Source of the DNA: Tistrella bauzanensis
Lineage (GTDB): Bacteria > Pseudomonadota > Alphaproteobacteria > Tistrellales > Tistrellaceae
DNA: 64,000 bases
Direction of reading: 5' to 3'
NCBI RefSeq assembly: GCF_014636235.1
Contig: NZ_BMDZ01000001.1
Coordinates: 186,001 to 250,000, forward strand
This document shows, piece after piece, positions 1-9,097 of this stretch (position 1 is the first letter of the stretch; each line of letters begins with the position of its first letter). The position numbers were made by a program, and so were the translations under genes. Under the pieces are notes generated by a model. The model was not told the origin of the DNA, searched no databases, and saw only the letters and a list, made by a program, of their open reading frames with translations.

Positions 1-20
1 CACGCCGTCTCGTTGATGGC

Positions 21-977
21 TCAGGGCCATTTCGCCGCAGGCGGCATCGACATCAGGATCGCCTCGGTATGGCCGCCGGTCTTCAGGCCGAACTGGGTAC
101 CGCGATCATAGAGCAGGTTGAATTCGGCATAGCGGCCGCGCCGGATCAACTGATACTCGCGCTCGGCCTCGGTCCAGGGGCGGTTCATGTGGTGGCGGAT
201 GATCGCCGGAAACACGGTCAGGAAGGTGGTGCCGACATCGCGGGTGAAGGCGAAATCGCGCGTCCAGTCGCCGCTGTCCAGATAGTCATAGAAAATCCCG
301 CCGACGCCACGCTTCTCGCCCCGGTGGGGCAGGTCGAAATAGTCGTCGCACCAGGCCTTGAAGCGCGGATAATAGGCCGGATCATGGGCGTCGCAGGCGG
401 CCTTGAAGGCGCCGTGAAACCGCTCGGTATCCGGCGCGTGGGGGGTGATCGGGTTCAGGTCGCCGCCGCCGCCGAACCAGCCCAGCGTGGTGCGGATATG
501 GCGGGTGTTCATATGGGCGGCGGGCACATGCGGCGACCACATATGGGCGACCAGCGAAATGCCCGCGGCCCAGAACTGCGCGCCGGCACCGTCGGCGCCC
601 CCCTCGGCGGCGCCACCTTCGGCGGGCGCGCGATCGGCGCCGGGAATCGCCTTGGCGAAGTCGGGCGAAAAGCTGCCATGGACGACCGAGATGTTCACGC
701 CGACCTTTTCGAACACCCGGCCGCGCATCACCGACATCTCGCCACCGCCACCACCGGGGCGGTCCCAGGTGCTGCGGGTGAAGCGGCCGGCGGCCATACC
801 GGTATTCATCGGCCCCGCATAATCGTCCTCGATCGCCTCGAACGCCGCGCACATCCGGTCGCGCAGATCCCGGAACCAGGTGCTGGCAGCGGCGCGGCGG
901 CTGGCGGCGGTGGCCGCATCCTCCGCCGGTGCCGTGCGGGCGCGGGCCTCAAGGGCGGCGCGGGCGTCGAAGCTCAT
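21..977 (-). CDS. hemF: Oxygen-dependent coproporphyrinogen III oxidase
   Basis: Oxidatively decarboxylates coproporphyrinogen III to protoporphyrinogen IX using O2 in haem synthesis; cytoplasmic. The 318-residue product carries the family signatures GGGGDLNP (about residue 169), the [13 protein letters not shown] stretch (about 202-214) and RGVGGIFYD (about 223). Length is near the usual ~300. An Ala/Gly-rich insert at about residues 114-133 replaces a normally short loop and is probably a harmless lineage expansion. The start lies 12 bp after the stop of trmL, so the two genes probably share a transcript. The stop is close to the window edge but complete. Confidence 0.96.
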   Translation of the reverse strand: MSFDARAALEARARTAPAEDAATAASRRAAASTWFRDLRDRMCAAFEAIEDDYAGPMNTGMAAGRFTRSTWDRPGGGGGEMSVMRGRVFEKVGVNISVVHGSFSPDFAKAIPGADRAPAEGGAAEGGADGAGAQFWAAGISLVAHMWSPHVPAAHMNTRHIRTTLGWFGGGGDLNPITPHAPDTERFHGAFKAACDAHDPAYYPRFKAWCDDYFDLPHRGEKRGVGGIFYDYLDSGDWTRDFAFTRDVGTTFLTVFPAIIRHHMNRPWTEAEREYQLIRRGRYAEFNLLYDRGTQFGLKTGGHTEAILMSMPPAAKWP

Positions 978-989
978 CAGGTCGTCTCC

Positions 990-1478
990 TCAGGGCTGGG
1001 CCGGTATCGCGCCATCGGCATCGAAGCCGCCAGTCTGGCGCAACGCCTCTCCCAATACCATGGATGCGGCGACCGCGACATTCAGCGATCGAAACCCCGG
1101 CCGCAAAGGAATCCGCACCCGCAGATCGGCCGCCTGATGGACATGGTCGGGCACGCCGGCGCTTTCGCGGCCGACCATCAGAATGTCGTCGGCGTGGAAG
1201 ACGGCCTCGGTATGGGGCAGGGCGCCTGCCGTGGTCAGCAGCACCAGCCGCCCGGGCAACCGGCTCTGGCGGCGCTCGTCCTGGAAATGCGCCCAGCTCG
1301 CATGGCGGCGCACGGCGGCGCGCGCCGCGTAATCCATACCGGCGCGTTTCATCCGCGTGTCCGACAATATGAAGCCGCAGGGCTCGATGATGTCGACGGC
1401 CAGCCCCAGACAGGCGCCGAGCCTGATGCAGGTGCCGGCATTTCCGGGAATATCGGGTTCGAACAGGGCAAGGCGCAT
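990..1478 (-). CDS. trmL: tRNA (cytidine(34)-2'-O)-methyltransferase, SPOUT family
   Basis: Methylates the 2'-O of the wobble nucleotide of tRNA-Leu using SAM. The 162-residue product starts MRLALFEPDIPGNAGT and has the SPOUT trefoil-knot motifs GRESAGVP and IPLRPGFRSLNVAVAASM in the C-terminal third. The frame stays open far upstream, but the family begins at this Met and length then matches relatives (~155). It precedes hemF by 12 bp in the same direction. Assignment to TrmL rather than another small SPOUT enzyme rests on size and motif order. Confidence 0.88.
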   Translation of the reverse strand: MRLALFEPDIPGNAGTCIRLGACLGLAVDIIEPCGFILSDTRMKRAGMDYAARAAVRRHASWAHFQDERRQSRLPGRLVLLTTAGALPHTEAVFHADDILMVGRESAGVPDHVHQAADLRVRIPLRPGFRSLNVAVAASMVLGEALRQTGGFDADGAIPAQP

Positions 1479-1911
1479 GGGCGTGGAACCCTCGGCATCG
1501 GGGGCGGCGCAAGAGATCCGCGACGTGTCAATCACGGCCTTGTAACATGGGATGGGGCGCCACCCTTTGCAAAGGGGGCGTTTTTCGGTATACCCCTTGC
1601 GACGCGGCGGCGGCCCGTCGGCCCGGTGGCTGTCTCTGGCAGGCATCGGGACCGGAGCGGCGGTCGCGATCGGGCGGGACGAGAGGATCAAGAATGTCGA
1701 GGCTCGCAACGGCCGCAACCCGGCCCTGCGACAACCTGACGCATCCACCTGTCCGGGTACCGCAGACAGTATCCGTGTAGATCGACGTACCCTTGTGTTA
1801 AGGGAACGTCGGCGACGGAAGTTTGCGGCATTCGGCCGGATCCCGTTCGACCGCAGGCGAGACCGAGGCTTGCGCCCGATGAAGGTGTGAGAGCGACGAA
1901 AGGTTTGCGAC
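1479..1911. promoter_or_regulatory. Divergent intergenic region trmL/petA with two inverted repeats
   Basis: No convincing gene lies in these 433 bases between leftward trmL and rightward petABC. Two symmetric sites are visible. One is a perfect 14-bp palindrome CCCTTTGCAAAGGG at 1563-1576. The other is a 10-bp inverted repeat with one mismatch, ACGTACCCTT/AAGGGAACGT, around a 5-base loop at 1785-1809, about 100 bp before petA. Either could be an operator for the bc1 operon; no regulator is identified from sequence alone. I could not place a convincing sigma-70 promoter. Confidence 0.4.
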
Positions 1912-2454
1912 ATGGCGAACACGGTGCCATCCGGCGGCCACCACGAACATGGTGACGGAGCCACGCGCCGCGACTTCCTGATGCTGCTGGCTGGCGGCGG
2001 TGCTGCGGTGGGTGCCGCGGCGCTGGTCTGGCCGCTCATCGACAGCATGAATCCGGCGGCAGACGTTCTGGCGCTGGCATCGACCGAGGTGAATATCTCG
2101 CAGATCGAGGCCGGCCAGTCCGTGACCATCACCTGGCGCGGCAAGCCGGTGTTTGTCCGGCACCGGACCGAGAAGGAAATCGAGGAGGCACGGTCGGTCC
2201 CCCTCTCGGATCTGCCCGACCCTCAGACAGATGCGGACCGCGTCGAAAAGCCGGAATGGCTGATCGTCGTTGGCGTATGCACCCATCTTGGTTGCGTGCC
2301 CCTCGGCTATCAGGGCGATTACGATGGCTGGTTCTGCCCGTGCCATGGCTCGCATTACGACACGTCGGGTCGTATCCGCCGCGGGCCCGCGCCTCTGAAC
2401 CTGCTCGTCCCGGAATACGTGTTCCTCGACGACAGCACCATCCGCATCGGGTAA
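1912..2454 (+). CDS. petA: Ubiquinol-cytochrome c reductase, Rieske iron-sulfur subunit
   Basis: High-potential 2Fe-2S subunit of the cytochrome bc1 complex; moves electrons from ubiquinol at the Qo site to cytochrome c1. The 180-residue product has an RRDFL twin-arginine-like N-terminus followed by one membrane anchor (about 20-43). Cluster boxes are CTHLGC (Cys123, His125, disulfide Cys128) and CPCHGS (Cys142, His145, disulfide Cys144). First gene of petABC, 25 bp before petB. Also known as fbcF. Confidence 0.98.
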   Translation: MANTVPSGGHHEHGDGATRRDFLMLLAGGGAAVGAAALVWPLIDSMNPAADVLALASTEVNISQIEAGQSVTITWRGKPVFVRHRTEKEIEEARSVPLSDLPDPQTDADRVEKPEWLIVVGVCTHLGCVPLGYQGDYDGWFCPCHGSHYDTSGRIRRGPAPLNLLVPEYVFLDDSTIRIG

Positions 2455-2479
2455 CCAAGAACAAGGTTGGGGTAGGGCG

Positions 2480-3709
2480 ATGAGCAGTCCCTCGACCGGC
2501 AGCCGTGTGTCGAACTGGATCGACCACCGTTTGCCGATCATCTCCTTCGCACGGGAACACTTGATCGAGTACCCGGCGCCGAGGAATCTGAACTACTGGT
2601 GGAATTTCGGCTCGCTGGCCGGCATCGCTCTGGTTCTCCAGATCGTGACCGGTATCGTGCTGGCGATGTCGTACACCGCCCATGTCGACATGGCGTTCGA
2701 CAGTGTCGAGCGCATCATGCGCGACGTGAATTTCGGCTGGCTGCTGCGCTATGCGCATGCCAACGGCGCATCGATGTTCTTCATCGTCGTCTACATCCAC
2801 ATTTTCCGCGGCCTGTACTATGGATCGTACAAGGCGCCGCGCGAGATCCTGTGGTGGCTGGGCGTGATCATCCTGCTGTTGATGATGGCCACCGCGTTCA
2901 TGGGCTATGTGCTGCCCTGGGGCCAGATGAGCTTCTGGGGTGCCACCGTCATCACCAACCTGTTCTCGGCCATCCCGCTGGTGGGTGAGAGCATCGTGAC
3001 CTGGCTGTGGGGTGGCTTCTCGGTTGCCAACCCGACCCTGAACCGGTTCTTCAGCCTGCACTATCTGCTGCCCTTCGTGATCGTCGGTGTCGTGGTGCTG
3101 CATCTCGCGGCTCTGCATACCCATGGGTCGAACAACCCGCTGGGTATCGACAAGAAGACCAAGAAGGACGTCATCCCCTTCCATCCGTATTACACGATCA
3201 AGGATCTGTTCGGCCTTGGCGTGTTCTTCATCGTGTTCGCGGTGTTCCTGTTCTTCGCGCCGAACTTCTTCGGTGAGCCGGACAATTACATCCCTGCGAA
3301 CCCGCTGGTGACGCCGGCGCATATCGTGCCGGAGTGGTACTTCCTGCCGTTTTACGCCATCCTGCGCGCGGTCCCGAGCAAGCTCGGCGGTGTGCTGCTG
3401 ATGTTCGCCTCGATCTTCGTGCTGTTCCTTCTGCCCTGGCTCGACACCTCGCGGGTCCGCAGCGCCAAGTTCCGTCCGGTCTTCAAGATCTTCTATCTGT
3501 TCCTGGTGATCGACATCGCCCTTCTCGGCTGGGCTGGTGGCCAGCCTGCGGAAGGTCTGGCGGTGGTGATCGGCCGGCTTGCGACCGTCTGGTACTTCCT
3601 CCACTTCCTGGTGCTGCTGCCCTTGCTTGGCTGGTTCGAACGGCCGCGGCCGCTGCCGGAAAGCATTGCCCAGGCGGTGCTTGGTGACCGTGCGATGGAG
3701 AAGGCGTGA
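2480..3709 (+). CDS. petB: Cytochrome b of the bc1 complex
   Basis: Membrane core of complex III, carrying two b haems and the Qo and Qi sites. The 409-residue product shows the expected multi-helix hydrophobic pattern, the segment [19 protein letters not shown] and the PEWY motif ([14 protein letters not shown]) of the Qo pocket. Length is close to other single-chain alphaproteobacterial cytochrome b proteins, not the split b6/IV form. The stop overlaps the petC start (TGATG), implying translational coupling. Confidence 0.98.
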   Translation: MSSPSTGSRVSNWIDHRLPIISFAREHLIEYPAPRNLNYWWNFGSLAGIALVLQIVTGIVLAMSYTAHVDMAFDSVERIMRDVNFGWLLRYAHANGASMFFIVVYIHIFRGLYYGSYKAPREILWWLGVIILLLMMATAFMGYVLPWGQMSFWGATVITNLFSAIPLVGESIVTWLWGGFSVANPTLNRFFSLHYLLPFVIVGVVVLHLAALHTHGSNNPLGIDKKTKKDVIPFHPYYTIKDLFGLGVFFIVFAVFLFFAPNFFGEPDNYIPANPLVTPAHIVPEWYFLPFYAILRAVPSKLGGVLLMFASIFVLFLLPWLDTSRVRSAKFRPVFKIFYLFLVIDIALLGWAGGQPAEGLAVVIGRLATVWYFLHFLVLLPLLGWFERPRPLPESIAQAVLGDRAMEKA

Positions 3710-4476
3710 TGCGCAAGGCGATCCTCAGCACTCTTGCGGGTCTCGGGCTGCTGGCTGGCGTGGCGGGCTCCGCCCACGCCGCCGGCCCCACCGAAGCCCT
3801 GCCCGACGTGTCGTTCAGCCATGAAGGCGTGTTCGGCAGCTATGACCGGGCGGCTGCCCAGCGCGGCTTCCAGGTGTTCGAGCAGGTCTGCTCGGCCTGC
3901 CATTCGGCCAAGTACCTGACCTTCCGCAACCTTGCCGACCTCGGCTATAACGAGGACGAGATCAAGGCGATCGCGGCGAAAAAGCAGGTCGAAGACGGGC
4001 CGGACGAGAATGGCGACATGTTCCAGCGTCCGGCGGCCGCGTCGGATGCCTGGCCCAGCCCCTATGCCAATGACAACCAGGCCCGCGCCTCGAACGGTGG
4101 CGCGCTGCCGCCGGACCTGTCGCTGCTGGCCAAGGCCCGCCTGGGCGGCGAGCACTATATCTACGCTCTGCTGACCGGCTATCATGAGGCGCCGGCGGGC
4201 GTCGAGGTCCGCCCCGGCCTCTACTATAACAAGTACTTTCCCGGCCATATGATCGGCATGCCGCCGCCGCTGGCGAACGACATGGTGCCCTATGGCGACA
4301 ATACGCCGGCCACTGTTCAGCAGATGTCGCATGACGTCTCGGTCTTCCTGACCTGGCTCGCCGAGCCGAAGATGGAAGAGCGCAAGCAGATGGGCATCAA
4401 GTCGATCCTGTTCCTGCTGGCCCTCACCATTCTGTTCTATGTGGTCAAGCGCCGGATCTGGGCCCGCATCCACTGA
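3709..4476 (+). CDS. petC: Cytochrome c1 of the bc1 complex
   Basis: Periplasm-facing c-type cytochrome that passes electrons from the Rieske centre to soluble cytochrome c. The 255-residue precursor has a Sec signal peptide ending SAHA, the haem site CSACH (Cys61, Cys64, His65), a MIGMPPPLAND region holding the likely Met axial ligand, and a C-terminal anchor (about 230-248). I chose the ATG overlapping the petB stop; a GTG one codon earlier is also in frame but lies inside the petB stop context. Last gene of petABC. Confidence 0.97.
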   Translation: MRKAILSTLAGLGLLAGVAGSAHAAGPTEALPDVSFSHEGVFGSYDRAAAQRGFQVFEQVCSACHSAKYLTFRNLADLGYNEDEIKAIAAKKQVEDGPDENGDMFQRPAAASDAWPSPYANDNQARASNGGALPPDLSLLAKARLGGEHYIYALLTGYHEAPAGVEVRPGLYYNKYFPGHMIGMPPPLANDMVPYGDNTPATVQQMSHDVSVFLTWLAEPKMEERKQMGIKSILFLLALTILFYVVKRRIWARIH

Positions 4477-4511
4477 TTGCGGCCGATCGATCCTGACTGT
4501 CCGACCAGACG

Positions 4512-4552
4512 CGGGGCCGCCCTTGAGATCAGGGGCGGCCCCGTTTCCGTTC
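4512..4552 (+). terminator. Intrinsic terminator after petABC
   Basis: Perfect 11-bp stem CGGGGCCGCCC (4512-4522) / GGGCGGCCCCG (4533-4543) followed by a short T-containing tail, 36 bases after the petC stop. The 3' arm and tail are part of a 20-bp unit duplicated in tandem at 4534-4553 and 4554-4573. Confidence 0.7.
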
Positions 4553-4696
4553 AGGCGGCCCCGTTTCCGTTCAGGAGGCATGGTGCGGTGGATGCAGATG
4601 CGATGCATTGGCGTGATCGAACTTAACGCAGGGTAGAAAATTCCCCCCGAACCACGCACAATGCGAGCGGCCAGGGGTGATGGCCGCCAGCGGCGG

Positions 4697-4771
4697 GCCG
4701 GACGCGCGGGGGCCGGACGCGCGGGGGATGGGCGCGCGGGGGACCGGGGCGCGAGGACTGGCGCGCGGGGG
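4697..4771. repeat. Five tandem 15-bp GC-rich units
   Basis: Units begin at 4697, 4712, 4727, 4742 and 4757. The first two are identical (GCCGGACGCGCGGGG); the others vary mainly in the first five bases while keeping the GCGCGGGG core. The block lies in the untranslated region before mtnP and may vary in copy number between strains. Confidence 0.8.
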
Positions 4772-4812
4772 AGAGGCCGATCCATCGGCCCGATCAGAGG
4801 AGACGAGGACGG

Positions 4813-5715
4813 ATGGCATCGACGATCGGTTTGGGCGCGGACGGCCGGCCCGTGATCGGCATCATCGGCGGCAGTGGCGTCTATGATATTCCGGGCCTGT
4901 CGGATATCGGCTGGCGCCGGATTACTTCGCCCTTCGGCGACCCGTCCGACGAGCTGATGTTCGGCCGGCTGGGTGATCTGCAACTCGTCTTCCTGCCCCG
5001 TCATGGCCGCGGTCATGTTCATGCGCCGTCCGATCTGAATTACCGCGCCAATATCGATGCGATGAAGCGCGCGGGCGTGACCGAGATCCTGTCGGTGTCG
5101 GCGGTGGGGTCACTGAAGGAAGATCTGGCGCCGGGTACCTTCGTGATCGTCGACGATTTCATCGATCGCACCTTCGCGCGCGAGAAGAGCTTCTTCACCA
5201 AGGGCTGCGTGGCCCATGTGTCGGTCGGCCACCCGGTCTGTCCGCGCATGGGGGACGCGATCGAGGCGGCCGGTGCCCGCATCGGCCTGTCGATGCATCG
5301 CGGCGGCACTTATATCGCGATGGAAGGGCCGCAATTCTCCACACTGGCGGAATCGAAGCTCTATCGCAGTTGGGGCGCCAGCGTGATCGGCATGACCAAC
5401 ATGCCCGAGGCGAAGCTCGCCCGGGAGGCCGAACTTTGTTATGCGACCGTCGCCATGGTGACCGATTTCGATAGCTGGCATCCTGAGCACGACAAGGTGA
5501 CGGTCGATCAGGTGGTCAAGGTGCTGCTGGGCAATGCTGACAATGCCCGCACCCTGGTCCGCGAGGTGGCGCCGCTGCTGGGCGCGCGCCGCGAGACCTG
5601 CCATGCCGGCTGCCACACCGCCCTGGATTATGCGCTGATCACCGCGCCCGAGAAGCGGGATCCGGCCCTGCTCGCCAAACTCGATGCGGTCGCCGGCCGG
5701 GTGCTTGGCGCCTGA
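4813..5715 (+). CDS. mtnP: S-methyl-5'-thioadenosine phosphorylase
   Basis: Phosphorolyses 5'-methylthioadenosine to adenine and 5-methylthioribose-1-phosphate, the entry step to recycling this polyamine and homoserine-lactone by-product. The 300-residue protein has the N-terminal phosphate loop GGSGVYDIPGL (about 18-28) and the purine-site segment NMPEAKLAREAELCYATVAM of the PNP/MTAP family. The start follows the Gly-rich IIGGSG spacing usual for MtnP. mtnA follows 73 bp later, so the two products act in series. Confidence 0.95.
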   Translation: MASTIGLGADGRPVIGIIGGSGVYDIPGLSDIGWRRITSPFGDPSDELMFGRLGDLQLVFLPRHGRGHVHAPSDLNYRANIDAMKRAGVTEILSVSAVGSLKEDLAPGTFVIVDDFIDRTFAREKSFFTKGCVAHVSVGHPVCPRMGDAIEAAGARIGLSMHRGGTYIAMEGPQFSTLAESKLYRSWGASVIGMTNMPEAKLAREAELCYATVAMVTDFDSWHPEHDKVTVDQVVKVLLGNADNARTLVREVAPLLGARRETCHAGCHTALDYALITAPEKRDPALLAKLDAVAGRVLGA

Positions 5716-5788
5716 CCGCCAATGGTGCCTGACCGCATCCGGTCTTGTCCGTTTCATCCGTTTCACGTGCCACAGCGGAGCCTGCCCC

Positions 5789-6889
5789 ATGGATGACAGC
5801 CGCTTTACCCACCGCACCGTCTGGCTTGAGCCGGACGGCCGCACCGTCGGCATCCTGGACCAGACCCGGTTGCCATTCGAAACCGTCAACGTCGCCCTGA
5901 AGACGTCGGCCGATGCCGAGATCGCGATCCGTGACATGCTGGTGCGTGGTGCGCCGCTGATCGGCGCCGTGGGTGCCTATGGCCTGGCGCTGGCGCTGGC
6001 CGAGGATGCGTCCGATACCGGGCTGGCCGCGGCCTATGACCGGCTGCACGCCACCCGCCCGACGGCGATCAACCTGCGCTGGGCGCTTGATGATGTGCGG
6101 GCGCGGGTGGCCGGGCTGGCGCCGACGGCACGTGTTGACGCGGCGTATGCCCGTGCCCGTGAGATCGCGGACGAGGATGTGGCCATCAACCGGGCGATCG
6201 GCGAGAACGCCTTCGGGCTGATCGAGGCTCGCCACAAGGCGGTGGGCGGCGGCCGGCCGGTGAACATCCTGACCCATTGCAACGCGGGCTTCCTGGCGAC
6301 GGTGGGCTGGGGCACGGCGCTGGCCGGCATCTTCATGGCCCATGCCCGCGGCCTGCCGGTGCATGTCTGGGTGGACGAAACCCGGCCGCGCAGCCAGGGC
6401 GCCTATCTGACCGCCTGGGAACTGCGCGAGGCGGGCGTGCCGCACACGGTGATCGCCGACAATGCCGGTGGCCATCTGATGCAGCATGGGCAGGTCGACA
6501 TGTGTATTGTCGGCACCGACCGGGTGGCGGCGAATGGCGATGTCTGTAATAAGGTCGGCACCTATCTGAAGGCGCTGGCCGCGTTCGACAACGGTGTGCC
6601 GTTCTATGTGGCGCTGCCTTATCCGACCATCGACTGGCGGGTGGCCGATGGCGTGCGCAACATCCCGATCGAGGAGCGCTCACCGAACGAGGTGACGCAG
6701 GTGCGCGGGCGGCTGCCGGATGGTGCCGTCGCCGATGTGACGGTGATCGAGGGCAGCGCCGCGGCCAACCCGGCCTTCGACGTCACCCCTGGCCGGCTGG
6801 TCACGGGGCTGATCACCGAGCGCGGGGTCTGTGCCGCCAGTGGCGAGGGCCTGCGCGGCCTTTATCCTGAGCGCGCCGCCGCCGAGTAG
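5789..6889 (+). CDS. mtnA: S-methyl-5-thioribose-1-phosphate isomerase
   Basis: Isomerises 5-methylthioribose-1-phosphate to the ribulose-1-phosphate form. The 366-residue protein resembles eIF2B-type isomerases: RGAPLIGAVGAYG near the N-terminus, the catalytic-Cys region ILTHCNAGFLAT, and the Asp region CIVGTDRVAANGDVCNKVGT. The Met at 5789 gives the usual family length; the frame is open further upstream into mtnP. It sits between mtnP and an aldolase/dehydrogenase that could use its product. No mtnB, mtnC, mtnD or mtnK is present in the window. Confidence 0.95.
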   Translation: MDDSRFTHRTVWLEPDGRTVGILDQTRLPFETVNVALKTSADAEIAIRDMLVRGAPLIGAVGAYGLALALAEDASDTGLAAAYDRLHATRPTAINLRWALDDVRARVAGLAPTARVDAAYARAREIADEDVAINRAIGENAFGLIEARHKAVGGGRPVNILTHCNAGFLATVGWGTALAGIFMAHARGLPVHVWVDETRPRSQGAYLTAWELREAGVPHTVIADNAGGHLMQHGQVDMCIVGTDRVAANGDVCNKVGTYLKALAAFDNGVPFYVALPYPTIDWRVADGVRNIPIEERSPNEVTQVRGRLPDGAVADVTVIEGSAAANPAFDVTPGRLVTGLITERGVCAASGEGLRGLYPERAAAE

Positions 6890-6959
6890 GGGCGGCGCGT
6901 GTCCCCAGAGGCCGGGGCCCGGCCCCGGTCAAGACCATCATTCGAGGTGAGTTCAAGCG

Positions 6960-9011
6960 ATGCGCAACCGCTGGGCAGATGCGGACGCCGCGGCCATGGT
7001 GGCCCGATATGTCGACCAGGGCATCAACGAGGATCTGGCACTGCGGGTCTATACCACCCGGCTGCTGGGATCGGAGCCGCGGCTGGTGCTTCATGGCGGC
7101 GGCAACACCTCGGTCAAGACCGCCATGACCGACACGCTGGGCGAGACGGTCGATGTGCTGTGCGTGAAGGGCAGCGGCTGGGACATGGGCGTGATCGAGC
7201 CCGCCGGCCTGCCGGCGGTGCGGCTTGAACCGCTGCGCCGGCTGGAGGCGCTGGAGGCGCTGACCGACGAGGACATGGTCAATTTCCAGCGGCTCAATCT
7301 GCTGGATGCGGCGGCGCCGAACCCGTCGATCGAGACTCTGCTGCACGCTTTCCTGCCGCACAAGTTCATCGATCACACCCACGCGAATGCGGTGCTGTCG
7401 CTGACCGATCAGCCGGATGGCGAGCGGATCGTCCGTGACCTCTATGGCCGGCGGCTGGCCTATGTGCCCTATATCATGCCCGGCTTCCTGCTGGCCAAGA
7501 CTGCGGCGCGGATCGTGCGCGAGACGCCGGATGTCGAGGGCATGGTGCTGCTGAAGCATGGCATCTTCAGCTTCAACGACGATGGCCGTACCGCCTATGA
7601 TCTGATGATCGAATTCGTCTCGATGGCCGAAGAGCGGCTGCGGCAGGGCCGCCGCACGCTGATTCAGGTGGCTCTGCCCGGACCGGTCGCGGGCGTGGCG
7701 GCAGTGGCGCCGATCCTGCGCGGCTTGACGGCGTTGCCGGATGCGAAGGCCGAGGGTGGCCGCAGACCCTTCGTTCTGGAGCATCGCGCGACCGAGGCCG
7801 TGCTGGCCTTCGCGAACAGCGCCGATCTGGACCGGATCGCCAATTCGGGCGTGGCCACCCCCGATCACGTGATCCGCACCAAGCCGGCGCCGCTGGTGCT
7901 GCCGGCGCCGGTGGCGGGGGAGCTTGCCGCCTTCAGGGCGGTAGCCGAAACCGCGCTCGATGCCTATGTCACGCAGTACCACGCTTATTTCAACCGCAAC
8001 AATCAGCGTCTGGGCGGAGTGAAGACCGAACTGGATCCGATGCCGCGGCTGATCGTGGTGCGGGGCCTTGGCCTGTTCGCGCTGGGCAAGTCGATGAAGG
8101 ACGCGCGGATCGCCGCCGATGTCTATGAGGCGGCGATCGAGGTGATCACCGATGCCGAGGGCATCGGCCGGTTCGAGAGCATCCCCGAACCCGACCTGTT
8201 CGATGTGGAATACTGGTCGCTGGAACAGGCGAAGCTGGGCAAGGGGGCTGAAAAGCCATTGCAGCGGCGGATCGTCGCCGTCACCGGTGGCGCAGGCGGC
8301 ATCGGTGACGCCTGCGCGCGCGCTTTCGCGGCGGCAGGTGCCGAAGTGGCCGTGCTCGACCTGGATGCGGCGGCGGCGGCCGGCGTGGCGAAGCCGCTGG
8401 GCGGGATCGGCATCGGCTGCGACGTGACCGATCCGGCCTCGGTCGCGACCGCCATGGATGCGGTGGTAGCGGCATTCGGCGGGCTCGACATTCTGATCAG
8501 CAATGCCGGCGCCGCCTGGCAGGGCCGGATCGGCGAGGTCGAGGAAGATGTCCTGCGCCAGAGCTTCGAGCTGAATTTCTATGGCCATCAGCGCGTGGCC
8601 CAGGCGGCGGTCGCGGTGATGAAGGCCCAGGGCTTCGGCGGCCAACTGCTGTTCAACACCTCGAAACAGGCGATCAATCCGGGGCCCGATTTCGGCCCTT
8701 ATGGTCTGCCCAAGGCCGCGACGCTGTTTCTGTCGCGGCAATATGCGCTCGATCACGGCCGCGACGGTATCCGTTCCAACGCCGTCAATGCCGACCGGGT
8801 GCGATCGGGTCTGCTGACCGACGAGATGGTGGCGGCGCGATCGAAGGCGCGTGGGTTGTCGGAAGCCGATTATATGGGCGGCAACCTGCTTGGCCGCGAG
8901 GTGACCGCGGCCGATGTGGCCCAGGCCTTCCTGGATCTGGCGCTGGCCACCAAGACCACCGGATCGGTCACCACGGTGGATGGCGGCAACATCGCCGCCG
9001 CTCTGCGCTGA
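6960..9011 (+). CDS. Bifunctional class II aldolase / short-chain dehydrogenase
   Basis: A 683-residue fusion. Residues about 10-260 form a class II aldolase/adducin domain with the zinc-ligand region DHTHANAVLSL and the HGIFSF motif. Residues about 440-683 form an SDR domain with the cofactor loop TGGAGGIG and active-site YGLPK (YxxxK). The architecture matches rhizobial RhaD-type proteins annotated for rhamnulose-1-phosphate cleavage and lactaldehyde oxidation. Here no rhamnose genes are present, and the gene lies 70 bp after mtnA. I infer that the aldolase may cleave methylthioribulose-1-phosphate to DHAP and methylthioacetaldehyde, with the SDR processing the aldehyde. Domain content is firm; substrate is not. 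Confidence 0.85.
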   Translation: MRNRWADADAAAMVARYVDQGINEDLALRVYTTRLLGSEPRLVLHGGGNTSVKTAMTDTLGETVDVLCVKGSGWDMGVIEPAGLPAVRLEPLRRLEALEALTDEDMVNFQRLNLLDAAAPNPSIETLLHAFLPHKFIDHTHANAVLSLTDQPDGERIVRDLYGRRLAYVPYIMPGFLLAKTAARIVRETPDVEGMVLLKHGIFSFNDDGRTAYDLMIEFVSMAEERLRQGRRTLIQVALPGPVAGVAAVAPILRGLTALPDAKAEGGRRPFVLEHRATEAVLAFANSADLDRIANSGVATPDHVIRTKPAPLVLPAPVAGELAAFRAVAETALDAYVTQYHAYFNRNNQRLGGVKTELDPMPRLIVVRGLGLFALGKSMKDARIAADVYEAAIEVITDAEGIGRFESIPEPDLFDVEYWSLEQAKLGKGAEKPLQRRIVAVTGGAGGIGDACARAFAAAGAEVAVLDLDAAAAAGVAKPLGGIGIGCDVTDPASVATAMDAVVAAFGGLDILISNAGAAWQGRIGEVEEDVLRQSFELNFYGHQRVAQAAVAVMKAQGFGGQLLFNTSKQAINPGPDFGPYGLPKAATLFLSRQYALDHGRDGIRSNAVNADRVRSGLLTDEMVAARSKARGLSEADYMGGNLLGREVTAADVAQAFLDLALATKTTGSVTTVDGGNIAAALR

Positions 9012-9042
9012 TCGCGCCGCCTGATCCGGTTGCCATGCTGGA

Positions 9043-9071
9043 AGGCCGCCCCCGATCGGGCGGCCTTTCTT
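9043..9071 (+). terminator. Intrinsic terminator after the aldolase/dehydrogenase
   Basis: Perfect 10-bp stem AAGGCCGCCC (9043-9052) / GGGCGGCCTT (9059-9068) with a 6-base loop and a T-rich tail, 31 bases after the stop. It also separates this operon from the convergent rpoH. Confidence 0.8.
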
Positions 9072-9097
9072 GTTCAGGCGCTGTGACGATATGGATG

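Larger units (their letters stand above)
4477..4812. other. Gene-free gap petC/mtnP with repeats
   Basis: These 336 bases hold the pet terminator, a perfect 20-bp tandem duplication (4534-4573) and a block of five degenerate 15-bp GC-rich units (4697-4771) ending 41 bp before mtnP. No credible gene is visible; frames through the repeat block encode only Gly/Ala/Arg repeats out of frame with mtnP. The mtnP promoter may lie between the two blocks. Confidence 0.6.

Noticed and set aside
4677..4886. A Gly/Ala/Arg-repeat peptide upstream of mtnP
   Set aside because: It arises from the 15-bp DNA repeats, is out of frame with mtnP and lacks a ribosome site.
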